From the NCBI RefSeq assembly GCF_050286925.1, contig NZ_JBFWFX010000004.1, positions 1 through 64,000 on the forward strand: a DNA stretch of 64,000 nucleotides, given 5' to 3'. Below, one piece after another: positions 42,793 through 52,890 of the stretch. The notes below the pieces were generated by a model that saw only the letters and a list, made by a program, of their open reading frames with translations, did no database searches and was not told the DNA's origin. Origin of the DNA: Caloranaerobacter sp050286925. Its GTDB lineage: Bacteria > Bacillota > Clostridia > Tissierellales > Thermohalobacteraceae. Position numbers and translations under genes: made by a program. Every line of letters begins with the position of its first letter. Position 1 is the stretch's first letter.

Positions 42793-43911
42793 ATGTTAGA
42801 TAAGTATGTTTTTAAAGATGGTAAAAAGATGAGGTATGGGTATACTACGGGTTCTTGTGCTGCTGCTGCGTCCAAAGCTGCTACTCTTATGGCTCTAAGA
42901 GGCGAAATAGTATCAGAAATAGAAATAGACACTCCGAAGGGATGGAAATTAAATCTAGAAATAATAAATCCAGAAGTATTAGATAACAGTAGTGCAATTT
43001 GTTATGTAAAAAAAGATGGTGGAGATGATCCTGATATTACAAATGGTATTCTGATAGGTGCAAAGGTGAAAATTACAAATACTTCTGAAATAATTATAAA
43101 AGGTGGACAAGGTGTAGGCATAGTTACAAAGCCAGGACTTTATGTGCCAGTGGGCAGTCCTGCTATAAATCCTGTTCCATTAAAAATGATAAAAAATGAA
43201 ATAAAAAAAATTTTACCCAAAAATAAAGGAGTAGAGGTTACTATAATTGTTCCAGAAGGAGAGAAAATTGCTAGAAAAACTTTTAATCCAAAGCTTGGAA
43301 TTCTAAATGGTATATCAATATTAGGAACAAGTGGGATAGTTGAACCTATGTCTGATGAAGCCTTTAAAGAGTCTCTGGCTTTAGAATTTAAAATACTTAA
43401 ACAAAAAGGTATTGATAAAGTTGTATTAGTTCCAGGCAACTATGGGGAGGAAAAGGCATTAAAGAATTTTGGTATTGAAAAGAAGTATATTATTAAAATT
43501 AGTAATTTTATTGGGTTTATGCTTAATAAATGTGTAGAGTTAAATGTGAAAAAAGTATTATTGATAGGACATATAGGAAAATTAGTAAAAGTTTCAGCAG
43601 GAATTTTTAATACCCATAGTAAAATTGCCGATGCTAGAAACGAAATAATTGGAGCAAATTTAGCACTTTTAGGAGCACCTAGCGAGGTAATAAAAGAAAT
43701 TTTTGATTGTATCACTACAGAAGCAGCAATAAAAGTAATAGAGAGATATGGGTATCAGTCTATTTATGAAGTTTTATGTAAAAAAGCTGAAGAAAGATGT
43801 ATTAATTATTCTTATGGGGAATTAGAAGTTGGAGTAATTATGTTTTCGATGGAAAAAGGAATTTTATATATTGGAGATAATGCTAAGAAAATTTTGGAGG
43901 AATTTCGATGA
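42793..43911 (+). CDS. cbiD: Cobalt-precorrin-5B C(1)-methyltransferase
   Basis: This ~372-residue protein begins with the family mark YGYTTGSCAAAASKAATLM and continues with DVIKKDGGDDPDIT-type sequence (YVKKDGGDDPDITNGILIG) and PVGSPAINPVP. CbiD methylates C1 in the anaerobic route only, so it confirms the early-cobalt pathway. ATG 42793 is seven bases after GAGG; ATG 42787 is also possible. The stop overlaps cbiE by four bases. Confidence 0.94.
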   Translation: MLDKYVFKDGKKMRYGYTTGSCAAAASKAATLMALRGEIVSEIEIDTPKGWKLNLEIINPEVLDNSSAICYVKKDGGDDPDITNGILIGAKVKITNTSEIIIKGGQGVGIVTKPGLYVPVGSPAINPVPLKMIKNEIKKILPKNKGVEVTIIVPEGEKIARKTFNPKLGILNGISILGTSGIVEPMSDEAFKESLALEFKILKQKGIDKVVLVPGNYGEEKALKNFGIEKKYIIKISNFIGFMLNKCVELNVKKVLLIGHIGKLVKVSAGIFNTHSKIADARNEIIGANLALLGAPSEVIKEIFDCITTEAAIKVIERYGYQSIYEVLCKKAEERCINYSYGELEVGVIMFSMEKGILYIGDNAKKILEEFR

Positions 43912-44531
43912 ATAAAATATATGTACTTGGTATGGGACCAGGGCATAAAGATTACATATTGCCCATTACTTTGAAAAAAATAAATGAAAGTGAAGTTTTA
44001 ATTGGTGGGAAAAGATTATTAATGGATTTTCAAAATTGTGGGAAAGAATTAGTTATCATTGATAGTAAATTAACCAAAATAATCGACTATATAAAAAAAA
44101 ATAAAGAACATAAAAAAATAGCATTACTTTTATCTGGTGATACTGGTTTTTATAGTATGTTAGATTATCTTAAAAAATATTTTAAAGATGAAGAAATGGA
44201 AGTTGTGCCAGGAATAAGTTCATATCAATACTTAATGGCAAAACTCAATAAATCTTGGCATGATTTCTTTATAGGAAGTGTTCATGGAAGAGAGTTAGAT
44301 ATTATCAATGTAGTAAAAAGTAATAAAAAGGTAATATTGCTTACAGATTTTAGAAAATCTCCATCTTATATAGCTTCTCTATTGTTAAAAGAAGGAATAA
44401 AAAATAAGAAAATGATAGTTGGTGAAAATCTTTCTTACATTAATGAGAGGATTATTTGTGATACACCCGAAAATATATCAAAAATGAGAAATATGGGTAT
44501 TTCTGTAGTGGTGATAGAAGATGAGGAGTAA
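43908..44531 (+). CDS. cbiE: Cobalt-precorrin-7 C(5)-methyltransferase
   Basis: The protein has 207 residues of the tetrapyrrole methylase fold. VLGMGPGHKDYILPITLKKI binds the methyl donor, LLSGDTGFYSMLDYLKKYF and VVPGISSYQYLMAKLNKSW are the family boxes. In other bacteria it is fused to CbiT as CobL; here the two are separate but overlap by 11 bases, so they are translated together. Confidence 0.92.
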   Translation: MNKIYVLGMGPGHKDYILPITLKKINESEVLIGGKRLLMDFQNCGKELVIIDSKLTKIIDYIKKNKEHKKIALLLSGDTGFYSMLDYLKKYFKDEEMEVVPGISSYQYLMAKLNKSWHDFFIGSVHGRELDIINVVKSNKKVILLTDFRKSPSYIASLLLKEGIKNKKMIVGENLSYINERIICDTPENISKMRNMGISVVVIEDEE

Positions 44532-45111
44532 ATGGCAGTATTCTACGAGTGGAATTCCAGATTCCATGTTTATTAGAGGAAAAGTTCCAATGACTAAGGA
44601 AGAAATAAGAGCAATTTCTATTTCAAAACTAAGGTTAAAGGAAAATATGAATGTTGTAGATATAGGAGCAGGAACAGGTTCTGTTTCTATAGAAATAGCA
44701 CTCATTTGTAAAAAAGGTTCTGTTACTGCCATAGAGAAAAATGAAGAGGGAATAAAATTAATTATTGAAAATATAAAAAAATTTAATATTCCAAATATAA
44801 ATGTAGTTCATGGATATGCAGTAGAAGAACTTAAAAAGATAAATTCATTTGATAGAGTTTTTATTGGTGGAAGTGGAGGAGAATTGAAAGAAATATTAAA
44901 AGTTTGCAAAGAGAAATTGTCAGATGGAGGGATTGTTGTCATTAATGCTATTACAATTGAAACAATATATAAATCTATTAAATATTTAAAAGAGTTTAAA
45001 TTTAATGATATAGATATTGTTTCAGTTTCGATATCAAAGGGGAAAGAGATTGGGAATTATAGAATTATGGAAGGATTAAATCCCGTTTATATAATATCTG
45101 CAAAAAAATAA
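44521..45111 (+). CDS. cbiT: Cobalt-precorrin-6B C(15)-methyltransferase (decarboxylating)
   Basis: This 196-residue Rossmann-type methyltransferase has the N-terminal GIPDSMFIRGKVPMTKEEIR typical of CbiT, the donor site MNVVDIGAGTGSVSIEIAL, and VFIGGSGGELKEIL. It methylates C15 and decarboxylates the acetate on ring C. The start overlaps the end of cbiE. Confidence 0.93.
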   Translation: MRSKWQYSTSGIPDSMFIRGKVPMTKEEIRAISISKLRLKENMNVVDIGAGTGSVSIEIALICKKGSVTAIEKNEEGIKLIIENIKKFNIPNINVVHGYAVEELKKINSFDRVFIGGSGGELKEILKVCKEKLSDGGIVVINAITIETIYKSIKYLKEFKFNDIDIVSVSISKGKEIGNYRIMEGLNPVYIISAKK

Positions 45112-45155
45112 TAGTTTCAGTCGTATAAAATATCAAATAGAAAAGAGTGGTGTTT

Positions 45156-45917
45156 ATGAAGGTTTATTTCATAGGAGCTGGGCCTGGAGATCCAGAGCTT
45201 ATTACTATTAAAGGGGCAAAAATAATTGCTAATGCAGATATTATCATTTATGCTGGCTCCTTGGTTAATGATGAAATATTAAATAATAGAAAGATAGATG
45301 CAGATGTTTATAACAGTGCATTTATGACTTTAGAAGAAATAATAGATGTTATGGAGAAAGGTGTAAAAGAAGGGAAAATAGTTGCAAGGGTACATACAGG
45401 AGATCCCAGTATATATGGTGCTATAAGAGAACAAATGGATATATTAGAAAGAAAGGGTATAGAGTGTGAAGTAATACCTGGAGTAAGTTCATTTGTTGCA
45501 GCGGCGGCAGCTATCAAAAAGGAGTTTACATTACCAGGAGTTTCTCAAACAGTAATTTTGACGAGAATGGAAGGAAGAACTAAAGTACCTGAAAGAGAAA
45601 AAATAGAGAGTTTGGCAAGCCATAGAGCATCAATGTGTATTTTTCTTTCAGTACATATGATTGATAAATTAGTTGAGAGATTAACTACTCATTATCCTAA
45701 AAACACTCCTATTGTGGTAGTACAAAAAGCTTCATGGAAGGATGAAAAAATCGTTGTAGGAACTTTAGAGAATATTGTTCAAAAAGTCAAAGAAGCTAAT
45801 ATTACAAAAACTGCACAAATACTTGTAGGAGATTTCCTAGGAAATAATTATGAATTATCTAAACTATATGATAAAAATTTTAGTCATGAGTATAGGAAGG
45901 TTAATAAAAATGGATAA
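45156..45917 (+). CDS. cbiF: Cobalt-precorrin-4 C(11)-methyltransferase
   Basis: The protein has ~253 residues. FIGAGPGDPELITIKGAKII, IIYAGSLVNDEIL and VARVHTGDPSIYGAIREQMD are the CobM/CbiF boxes, followed by IPGVSSFVAAAAAIKKEFTL. It methylates C11. ATG 45156 is preferred over the in-frame GTG at 45147, which lies next to the AGAGTGG ribosome site. It overlaps cbiG by eight bases. Confidence 0.95.
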   Translation: MKVYFIGAGPGDPELITIKGAKIIANADIIIYAGSLVNDEILNNRKIDADVYNSAFMTLEEIIDVMEKGVKEGKIVARVHTGDPSIYGAIREQMDILERKGIECEVIPGVSSFVAAAAAIKKEFTLPGVSQTVILTRMEGRTKVPEREKIESLASHRASMCIFLSVHMIDKLVERLTTHYPKNTPIVVVQKASWKDEKIVVGTLENIVQKVKEANITKTAQILVGDFLGNNYELSKLYDKNFSHEYRKVNKNG

Positions 45918-46950
45918 GGCAATAATAACTCTTACAAAGGGTGGAATTAAGTTAGGATTAAAGCTTTTAAATGAATATGAGGATAGTGTTCTTTATATAA
46001 ATAAAAGATTTGATATCTGCGGAGATAGGATTTTAAAGATACAAAATGATATACAATCTTTAATCCCTCAAATTTTCCATAAATATAGGTGTCTTATATT
46101 CATCATGGCAACCGGAATAGTAGTTAGAGTAATAGCACCGCATATTAAAAGTAAAACTGTAGATCCTGCCGTTATAGTGCTAGATGAAAAAGGCAAAAAT
46201 GTTATATCTTTATTATCAGGGCATCTAGGATTTGCAAATGAATACACACTAGATATTGCTAGAAGGTTAAATTCAAATCCCGTTATTACTACTTCATCCG
46301 ATGTCAACGAAACATTGGCTGTTGATACGATTGCTATAAAATTAAACTGCATTATAGAAAATATGAAGAATGCAACAAAAGTAACGGCTCATATAGTAAA
46401 TGGCGAAATGGTAGGAATTGAATCTCAAATAAATATCGACTTTCACTTACCGTATAATATAAAGATTATAAGAAACTCAAAAGATTATTCAGCGTATAAA
46501 GGGATAATCTTTATTACTAATGAAAATATGAGATTGCCTAGAAATATAGATGCAGTTTTATTACGACCTAAAAATCTTATTATTGGTATAGGATGTAGAA
46601 GGGGAATAGATAAAGAAAAAATTATATCGGCAATTAAAGATGCATTGAATAAAGCAAATAAAAGCATTTTATCTGTGAAAAAAATTGCCACTATAGATTT
46701 AAAAAAAGATGAAAAAGGTATTTTAGAGGCTGCTAAATATATGAATGTACCTCTTGAAATTATAAGTAGCGGAAAAGTTAAGGAAATAGAACATAAATTT
46801 CAGACTTCAGATTTTGTTAAGAAATCTATAGGTGTAGGAGCAGTAGCTGAACCGGTAGCTGTATTGGCTTCTAATAAAGGTAGATTAATCTTAAATAAAA
46901 GAAAATATGATGGTATTACTATTGCTTTAGTAGAAGAAGGTGATTGTTAG
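45910..46950 (+). CDS. cbiG: Cobalt-precorrin-5A hydrolase CbiG
   Basis: The protein has 346 residues. The N-terminal domain (IIFIMATGIVVRVIAPHI-type, with VISLLSGHLGFANEYTLDIA) and the C-terminal domain (IIGIGCRRGIDKEKIISAI, with KSIGVGAVAEPVAVLAS) are both present. CbiG opens the lactone and removes C20 as acetaldehyde in the anaerobic path. An open frame extends upstream to 45850 inside cbiF, but AGGAAGG ahead of ATG 45910 and homology favour the later start. Confidence 0.93.
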   Translation: MDKAIITLTKGGIKLGLKLLNEYEDSVLYINKRFDICGDRILKIQNDIQSLIPQIFHKYRCLIFIMATGIVVRVIAPHIKSKTVDPAVIVLDEKGKNVISLLSGHLGFANEYTLDIARRLNSNPVITTSSDVNETLAVDTIAIKLNCIIENMKNATKVTAHIVNGEMVGIESQINIDFHLPYNIKIIRNSKDYSAYKGIIFITNENMRLPRNIDAVLLRPKNLIIGIGCRRGIDKEKIISAIKDALNKANKSILSVKKIATIDLKKDEKGILEAAKYMNVPLEIISSGKVKEIEHKFQTSDFVKKSIGVGAVAEPVAVLASNKGRLILNKRKYDGITIALVEEGDC

Positions 46951-48231
46951 ATGGATATTGTTGTAGTTGGATTAAATCATAAGAAGGCACCTATACATAT
47001 AAGAGAAAAAGTTTCATTTAAAGAAAGTCAAAAGGAAGATGGATATAAAATTTTAAAAAAATGCCATTTTGTTAAAGAATTTTTGATTCTTTCAACATGT
47101 AATAGAAGTGAAATAATAGCCGTTGTTAGTGATATTGAAAAGGGAATTGATGAAATAAAAAGATTTTATACTAGATTTTTCGATTTAGATTCAAATTATA
47201 TAGAAAACTATTTTTATGAAAAATCATCTGATTGTGCAGTTAAACATGTTTTTAATGTGGCTGCAGGGCTAGATTCTTTAGTTATTGGAGAAGATCAAAT
47301 ACTTGGTCAATTAAGGAAAGCCCATGAGTTTGCTTTAAATAAAAATGCTACAGGTACAATTTTAAATAAGTTAATAAGAGAAGCAATTACTACTGCAAAA
47401 AAGATAAAGAGGGAGACAAAGATTTCGGAGAATTCATTATCTATAAGTTCTATTGCAATTAAATTTATAGAAAAGATTTTTAAAGATTTGACTAATAGAA
47501 AAGTGCTTGTAATTGGTGTAGGGGAAATGAGCAGAATTGCAATAGAGAATTTGATTTACAAAGGAGTTAAGGAGATATATGTAACAAACAGGACAAAGGG
47601 ACATGCTGTTGATTTATCTAAAAGATATAGGGAAATTGGTGTGGTAAATTTTAAAGATAGATACAAAATGATTAACGAAGTTGATATTATTATTTCTTCC
47701 ACTAGCGCTCCGCATTATGTTTTAAGGAAGGATGAATTTGTAAAATATCATAAAAAAGATAAAAAAATATGTATCGTAGACATAGCACTTCCGAGAGATG
47801 TAGAACCAGAAATAGGAGAGTTAATGGGAGTTTCTTTATATGAACTTGATCAGCTCAAAGATGTAGCTAATGAAAACTATCAGTTGAGAATTGAATCTGC
47901 AAAAGTAGCGTCCCAAATTATAATTGAAGATTGCATAAAATTTGAAAATTGGTATAGTTGTTTGCCTGTCTTTCCAGTTATAAAAGAATTAAAAAATTAT
48001 AGTTCATCAATTGTTGATAAAGAGTTAGAAAGTTTCATAAAGAAAATGAATCATTTAAGTGATAAAGAAAAAGAGCAGATAATCCTTTTTACTAATAGTT
48101 TAGTAAAAAAACTCTTTAAAAGACCTCTTCTTGAACTTAAAAGAGCCGGAGAAGATAAAGAAGGAGAATTATTTGCTCGAGTTACCAAAGAATTATTTGG
48201 ATTATCTGGAAAGGAACACCATACAAAATAG
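46951..48231 (+). CDS. hemA: Glutamyl-tRNA reductase
   Basis: This 426-residue enzyme reduces glutamyl-tRNA to glutamate-1-semialdehyde with NADPH. The start VVVGLNHKKAPIHIREKVSF, the catalytic Cys in LILSTCNRSEIIAVV and GLDSLVIGEDQILGQLRKAH are intact, followed by the NADPH domain VLVIGVGEMSRIA and a C-terminal helical dimerisation domain. Its location between cbiG and cbiH shows that the cobalamin operon also makes its own 5-aminolevulinate. Confidence 0.95.
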   Translation: MDIVVVGLNHKKAPIHIREKVSFKESQKEDGYKILKKCHFVKEFLILSTCNRSEIIAVVSDIEKGIDEIKRFYTRFFDLDSNYIENYFYEKSSDCAVKHVFNVAAGLDSLVIGEDQILGQLRKAHEFALNKNATGTILNKLIREAITTAKKIKRETKISENSLSISSIAIKFIEKIFKDLTNRKVLVIGVGEMSRIAIENLIYKGVKEIYVTNRTKGHAVDLSKRYREIGVVNFKDRYKMINEVDIIISSTSAPHYVLRKDEFVKYHKKDKKICIVDIALPRDVEPEIGELMGVSLYELDQLKDVANENYQLRIESAKVASQIIIEDCIKFENWYSCLPVFPVIKELKNYSSSIVDKELESFIKKMNHLSDKEKEQIILFTNSLVKKLFKRPLLELKRAGEDKEGELFARVTKELFGLSGKEHHTK

Positions 48232-48255
48232 CATTTTTTAAGTGGGTGATATGAT

Positions 48256-48996
48256 ATGAATAATAAAGGGAAAATATATGTTGTTGGCATTGGACCTGGG
48301 AATATGGAGCATATGAGCCTTATGGCTTTAAAGGCAATAGAAAAATCTCAAATTGTTATAGGATATAAAACTTATATAAATTTAATTAAAGACTTACTAA
48401 AAGGTAAGGAAGTTATTGATTCTAGTATGAAAAAGGAAATAGAGAGATGCAATTTAACTATAGATGAAGCTGAAAAAGGGAGAATAGTTTCAATAGTAAG
48501 TAGTGGAGATCCAGGAATATACGGTATGGCTGGAATTATTTTAGAACTTATAAATAAAAGAAAAAGTGAAATAGATGTAGAAATTGTTCCGGGTATATCA
48601 GCAGCTAATGCAGCAGCTGCATCATTAGGTTCTCCTCTAATGCATGATTTTGCAGTAATTTCTTTAAGCAACTTACTTACCGATTGGGAGATAATTAAAA
48701 AAAGAATTGAATGTGCAGCAGCGGGTGATTTTATTATTTCTTTATATAATCCTAAAAGTAAGAGAAGGGTAAATCAAATAGTTGAATCGAGGGATATCAT
48801 TTTAAAATATAGAAAACCATCTACTCCTGTTGGAATAGTTAAGAATGCAAAACGTACTGGAGAAAAAGTGATTATAACTGATTTAGAAAATATGCTAAAT
48901 TATGAAATAGACATGTTTACTATAGTTATCGTAGGTAATTCGAATACATATATTGAAAATGGTAAAATGATTACACCGAGGGGATATAACATATGA
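48256..48996 (+). CDS. cbiH: Cobalt-precorrin-3 C(17)-methyltransferase
   Basis: The protein has 246 residues. VVGIGPGNMEHMSLMALKAI, IVIGYKTYINLIKDLLKGKE, SIVSSGDPGIYGMAGIILEL and PGISAANAAAASLGSPLMHD match CobJ/CbiH. It methylates C17 and contracts the ring. The stop overlaps cbiJ by four bases. Confidence 0.94.
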   Translation: MNNKGKIYVVGIGPGNMEHMSLMALKAIEKSQIVIGYKTYINLIKDLLKGKEVIDSSMKKEIERCNLTIDEAEKGRIVSIVSSGDPGIYGMAGIILELINKRKSEIDVEIVPGISAANAAAASLGSPLMHDFAVISLSNLLTDWEIIKKRIECAAAGDFIISLYNPKSKRRVNQIVESRDIILKYRKPSTPVGIVKNAKRTGEKVIITDLENMLNYEIDMFTIVIVGNSNTYIENGKMITPRGYNI

Positions 48997-49760
48997 TTCT
49001 TATTTTGAGTGGAACCAAAGATGGAAGGGAAATAGCCTATATTTTATATAAAAAAAATTACCCGCTTATAGTTACTACTACTACAGATTATGGGAAGTAT
49101 TTAATTAAAAAGTATGAAGATTTAGAAGTTTACAGCAAAAACCTAGATTATGAGGAAATGCTTGAATTAATTGATGAAAGAAATATAAAGCTAGTGATAG
49201 ATGCAACCCATCCTTATGCTGAAAAAGTAAGCAAAAATATTAATAGGGCTTGTAAATATAAAGGGATTCCCTGTTTTAGATTTCAAAGGAAAGAAATTGG
49301 AAATCTATCAGAATTTCAAAATATAGTTCAGCGAGCAGAAGATTATGAGGAAGCCGCAAAGAGTTTAGCAAATAGGAAAGGTAATATATTACTAACCATA
49401 GGCAGTAAGACTTTAGATATATTTGTAAAATATATAAATGTCCAAAGGTTATTTGCAAGGGTTTTGCCTACTAGTGATGTTTTAAAAAGGTGTGAAGATT
49501 TAGGTTTTAAACCATCAAATATTATTGCGATGCAGGGGCCATTTTCGAAGGAAATGAACATAGAAATTATAAAAAAATATAACATCGATATCATGGTAAC
49601 AAAGGATAGTGGGGAAATAGGAGGAACTGTTGAGAAACTTAAAGCTGCAGAGGAATGTGGAATAAGTGTAGTTGTAATAGAAAGACCTAACATATATGGA
49701 GAATTAGTTTATGATGATATAAATCAACTAATAAAAAAGGTGTGTGAGGTTTATGGGTAA
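48993..49760 (+). CDS. cbiJ: Cobalt-precorrin-6A reductase
   Basis: The protein has 255 residues. LILSGTKDGREIAYILYKKN, VIDATHPYAEKVSKNINRAC and MQGPFSKEMNIEIIKKYN plus VTKDSGEIGGTVEKLKAAEE are the CobK/CbiJ motifs. It reduces one double bond of the macrocycle with a nicotinamide cofactor. It overlaps both neighbours. Confidence 0.93.
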   Translation: MILILSGTKDGREIAYILYKKNYPLIVTTTTDYGKYLIKKYEDLEVYSKNLDYEEMLELIDERNIKLVIDATHPYAEKVSKNINRACKYKGIPCFRFQRKEIGNLSEFQNIVQRAEDYEEAAKSLANRKGNILLTIGSKTLDIFVKYINVQRLFARVLPTSDVLKRCEDLGFKPSNIIAMQGPFSKEMNIEIIKKYNIDIMVTKDSGEIGGTVEKLKAAEECGISVVVIERPNIYGELVYDDINQLIKKVCEVYG

Positions 49761-50412
49761 TTACTACCCTATTATGCTGGACATAAATGGTAAAATATGC
49801 AAGGTCATAGGTGGAGGAAAGGTTGCAGAAAGAAAGGTAAATTCTCTTCTTGAATATGGGTGCATTATTGAAGTAATAAGTCCCTTTTTTACACAAAAAC
49901 TTGAAGAATATGCTTTAGAAGGTTTAATAAGCATTAAAAGACGAAGATACATTTATGGAGATTTAGAAGGAAGTTTTTTAGTATTTGCAGCTACGAATGA
50001 TGACAAAGTTAATAATGAATGTTTAAGGGAATGTAAAGAAAAAAATATCTTGATAAACATAGTGAATAGGCAAGATATGTGTGATTTTATTGTTCCTTCA
50101 AAGATTAAAAGAGGAGATTTATCTATAACTATATCTACGAATGGTAAAAGCCCTGCTTTGTCAAAGAAAATAAGAAAAGAGTTAGAGAAATTATATCCAG
50201 AAGAATATTCTGAGTATGTTAATCTTTTAGGAGAAATAAGGGAAAAGGTAAAAAGGGAAGTAAATGATATTAATAAACGAAGAGATATTTTGTTTAAAAT
50301 AATTAATTCAGGAATTATAGAGAAATATATTGATAAAGAAATAAAAGATTTAAAAAAGGAATTGTATAATTTGTATAACAAAATCTTCATTTTTGAAGAT
50401 ATGAATGTGTAG
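49753..50412 (+). CDS. Precorrin-2 dehydrogenase / sirohydrochlorin ferrochelatase family
   Basis: The protein has ~219 residues and resembles Met8/SirC and the N-terminal half of CysG. YYPIMLDINGKICKVIGGGK is the NAD-binding start, followed by VAERKVNSLLEYG, LVFAATNDDKVNNE and the TNGKSPALSKKIRKELEKLY end of the CysG-N domain. It oxidises precorrin-2 to sirohydrochlorin, which CbiK then loads with cobalt. Iron chelation for siroheme is also possible. ATG 49753 lies inside the end of cbiJ. Confidence 0.9.
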   Translation: MGNYYPIMLDINGKICKVIGGGKVAERKVNSLLEYGCIIEVISPFFTQKLEEYALEGLISIKRRRYIYGDLEGSFLVFAATNDDKVNNECLRECKEKNILINIVNRQDMCDFIVPSKIKRGDLSITISTNGKSPALSKKIRKELEKLYPEEYSEYVNLLGEIREKVKREVNDINKRRDILFKIINSGIIEKYIDKEIKDLKKELYNLYNKIFIFEDMNV

Positions 50413-50431
50413 TTTTAAGGAGTTGAGATAA

Positions 50432-51364
50432 ATGGATAGAAAACAGATAATTATTGGGACGAGAGGAAGCAAGTTAGCTCTTATCCAAACTAAAATAGTT
50501 ATAGATAAATTAAAAAAAATATTTCCTCAATTGGATTTTAAAATAAAAATTATAAAAACTATGGGAGATAAAATTTTAGATAAAACATTAAACAAAATCG
50601 GTGGAAAAGGATTATTTGTTAAAGAGATAGAAATTGCCCTTTTAAATAAAGAAATAGATTTAGCAGTTCATAGTATGAAAGACGTACCCAGTGAATTTCC
50701 AGAGGAATTAGAAATAGGAGCAATAATAGAGCGAGAAGATGCAAGAGATGTTTTGATTACTAAGGATAAAAAAAGATTAAATGAACTAAAAATAGGTGCA
50801 AAGATTGGTACAAGTAGTCTTAGAAGAGCATCTCAAATACTAGCTTTAAGAAGAGATATAAAAATTGAACCTATAAGGGGAAATATACAGACTAGAATAA
50901 ACAAAATGTATGATATGGATCTAGATGGGATTGTTTTAGCTGCAGCAGGGATAAAAAGATTGGGTTTGGAAGATAAAGTGTCTGAATACTTCAACGAAAT
51001 AGATATTGTACCAGCTGTTGGACAAGGTGCTCTAGGAATAGAAATAAGAAAGAATGATAGTTTTATTAGAGAAGTAGTATCTAAAATAAACGACAAAAAA
51101 ACAGAATTGGCAGTTAAAGCTGAGAGAAATTTTATGAGAGTTTTAAATGGTGGATGTCATGTACCAGCAGGAGCTTATGCCTTTATAGATAAAAACAAAA
51201 TAATAATGATTGGAATGGTAGCTTCGATAGGTGGAGAAAGATTAATAAAGGTTCAAAAAGTGGGAAGTGTAAAAGATTATGTAGATTTAGGTAAAGCAAT
51301 TGCTCTGGAGATTTTAAAAAAGGGTGGTAAAAATATATTGAGAGAAATAGAAGGTGATATGTAA
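50432..51364 (+). CDS. hemC: Hydroxymethylbilane synthase (porphobilinogen deaminase)
   Basis: The 310-residue enzyme joins four porphobilinogens. IIGTRGSKLALIQTKIVIDK, DLAVHSMKDVPSEFPEELEI, GTSSLRRASQILALRRDI and the dipyrromethane-cofactor Cys in VLNGGCHVPAGAYA are all present. It has ATG after AAGGAG and is directly followed by cobA-hemD. Confidence 0.95.
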   Translation: MDRKQIIIGTRGSKLALIQTKIVIDKLKKIFPQLDFKIKIIKTMGDKILDKTLNKIGGKGLFVKEIEIALLNKEIDLAVHSMKDVPSEFPEELEIGAIIEREDARDVLITKDKKRLNELKIGAKIGTSSLRRASQILALRRDIKIEPIRGNIQTRINKMYDMDLDGIVLAAAGIKRLGLEDKVSEYFNEIDIVPAVGQGALGIEIRKNDSFIREVVSKINDKKTELAVKAERNFMRVLNGGCHVPAGAYAFIDKNKIIMIGMVASIGGERLIKVQKVGSVKDYVDLGKAIALEILKKGGKNILREIEGDM

Positions 51365-52879
51365 ATGGGAGGGAAAGTATATTTAGTAGGAGCTGGTCCA
51401 GGGGACTATAAACTTATTACATTAAAGGGTTTAGAGTGTATAGAAAAAGCAGATGTTATTTTATATGATAGATTAGTAAATCAAAAACTATTAAATTATG
51501 CTCGTGATGATGCAGAAATAATATACGTAGGAAAGAAACCAGATAATCATAGTTATAGTCAAGAAGAAATAAATCAGCTTATTTTAAAAAAGGCTTTAGA
51601 AGGTAAAATAGTAACAAGACTTAAAGGCGGAGACCCGTTTGTTTTTGGTAGAGGGGGAGAAGAAGCATTATTACTAGCTGAAAACAATGTGGAATTTGAG
51701 ATTGTACCCGGGATAACATCAGCTATTTCAGTACCTGCATATTGTGGTATCCCAGTAACTCATAGAAATTTAAGTTCTTCTTTTCATGTTATTACAGGGC
51801 ATGAAGCTCCAAATAAGAAAGGTGCACATTTAGATTATGATATTTTAGGGAAACTAAAGGGAACATTAATATTTTTAATGGGCATAGAAAATATTGAAAA
51901 TATATGCAATCATCTTATTGAAAAAGGACAGCCACCTAATAGACCTGCTGCTGTAATAAGAAAAGGGACTACGGCTGGGCAGAAAATAATTAAAGGTACT
52001 TTAGAAAATATTGCTGATAAAGTCAGAAAAAACAATCTCAAAAATCCTGCTATTATAATCGTTGGGGAAGTCGTAAATCTTGCTGAAAGTTTAAGCTGGT
52101 TTGACAAAAAGCCGTTTTTTGGTAAAAAAGTTCTTGTAACTCGTACAAGACATCAAGCAAGTAGTCTTTCCAAAAAGATAGAGGAATTAGGGGGTGAGGC
52201 TATAGAATTTCCAACTATCAAAATAGTTGAAAATGATAATTATAGTAAGCTAGATAGGGCATTAAGTAATATAAAAAAATATAAGTGGATTATTTTTACT
52301 AGTGTAAATGGAGTTAAATTTTTCTTCAATAGAATGAAGAAATTTGATTTTGATATAAGGTTTCTTCAAAATGCTACAATCTGTGCTATAGGACCTGCTA
52401 CAGCAAAGGAATTATATGATATGGGATTAAAGGTTAAATATATGCCTGAGGAATACAGGGCTGAAGCTATTATTGATATTTTAAAGGATAAAATTAAAGA
52501 TGGTGATTATGTACTTTTACCTAGAGCTGATATAGCACGTAACATTTTGGTGAAGGAATTGGAAAAATTAGGTGCAAAGGTAGATGATATTCCTGTTTAT
52601 AAAACAGTAGTACCAAAACATAATAGAGAAGATCTTATTAGGATTTTGCAGAAGAATATCGATATTATTACTTTTACCAGCTCATCTACTGTAAAAAATT
52701 TTGTCAAAATTTTAGGAAAAGAAAATTTAGAATTAATAAAAGACGCCAAAGTTGCTGTAATAGGTCCTATTACAGGTGCTACAGCAAGAGAATTGGGATT
52801 AAATGTGGATATAGAGGCAAAGGAATACAGTATTTCTGGATTGATTGATGAAATATTAAACTATTTTTACAAACATTAG
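51365..52879 (+). CDS. cobA-hemD: Fused uroporphyrinogen-III C-methyltransferase and uroporphyrinogen-III synthase
   Basis: The protein has 504 residues in two parts. Residues 1 to ~245 are CobA/SUMT (VGAGPGDYKLITLKGLECIE, ADVILYDRLVN, RLKGGDPFVFGRGGEEALLL, PGITSAISVPAYCGIPVTHR), which makes precorrin-2. Residues ~255-504 are HemD (KKVLVTRTRHQASSLSKKIE, WIIFTSVNGVKFFF, ITFTSSSTVKNFV), which closes the macrocycle. The fusion is common in Clostridia and channels uroporphyrinogen III to corrins and siroheme. Confidence 0.95.
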   Translation: MGGKVYLVGAGPGDYKLITLKGLECIEKADVILYDRLVNQKLLNYARDDAEIIYVGKKPDNHSYSQEEINQLILKKALEGKIVTRLKGGDPFVFGRGGEEALLLAENNVEFEIVPGITSAISVPAYCGIPVTHRNLSSSFHVITGHEAPNKKGAHLDYDILGKLKGTLIFLMGIENIENICNHLIEKGQPPNRPAAVIRKGTTAGQKIIKGTLENIADKVRKNNLKNPAIIIVGEVVNLAESLSWFDKKPFFGKKVLVTRTRHQASSLSKKIEELGGEAIEFPTIKIVENDNYSKLDRALSNIKKYKWIIFTSVNGVKFFFNRMKKFDFDIRFLQNATICAIGPATAKELYDMGLKVKYMPEEYRAEAIIDILKDKIKDGDYVLLPRADIARNILVKELEKLGAKVDDIPVYKTVVPKHNREDLIRILQKNIDIITFTSSSTVKNFVKILGKENLELIKDAKVAVIGPITGATARELGLNVDIEAKEYSISGLIDEILNYFYKH

Positions 52880-52890
52880 GGGTGAAAAAA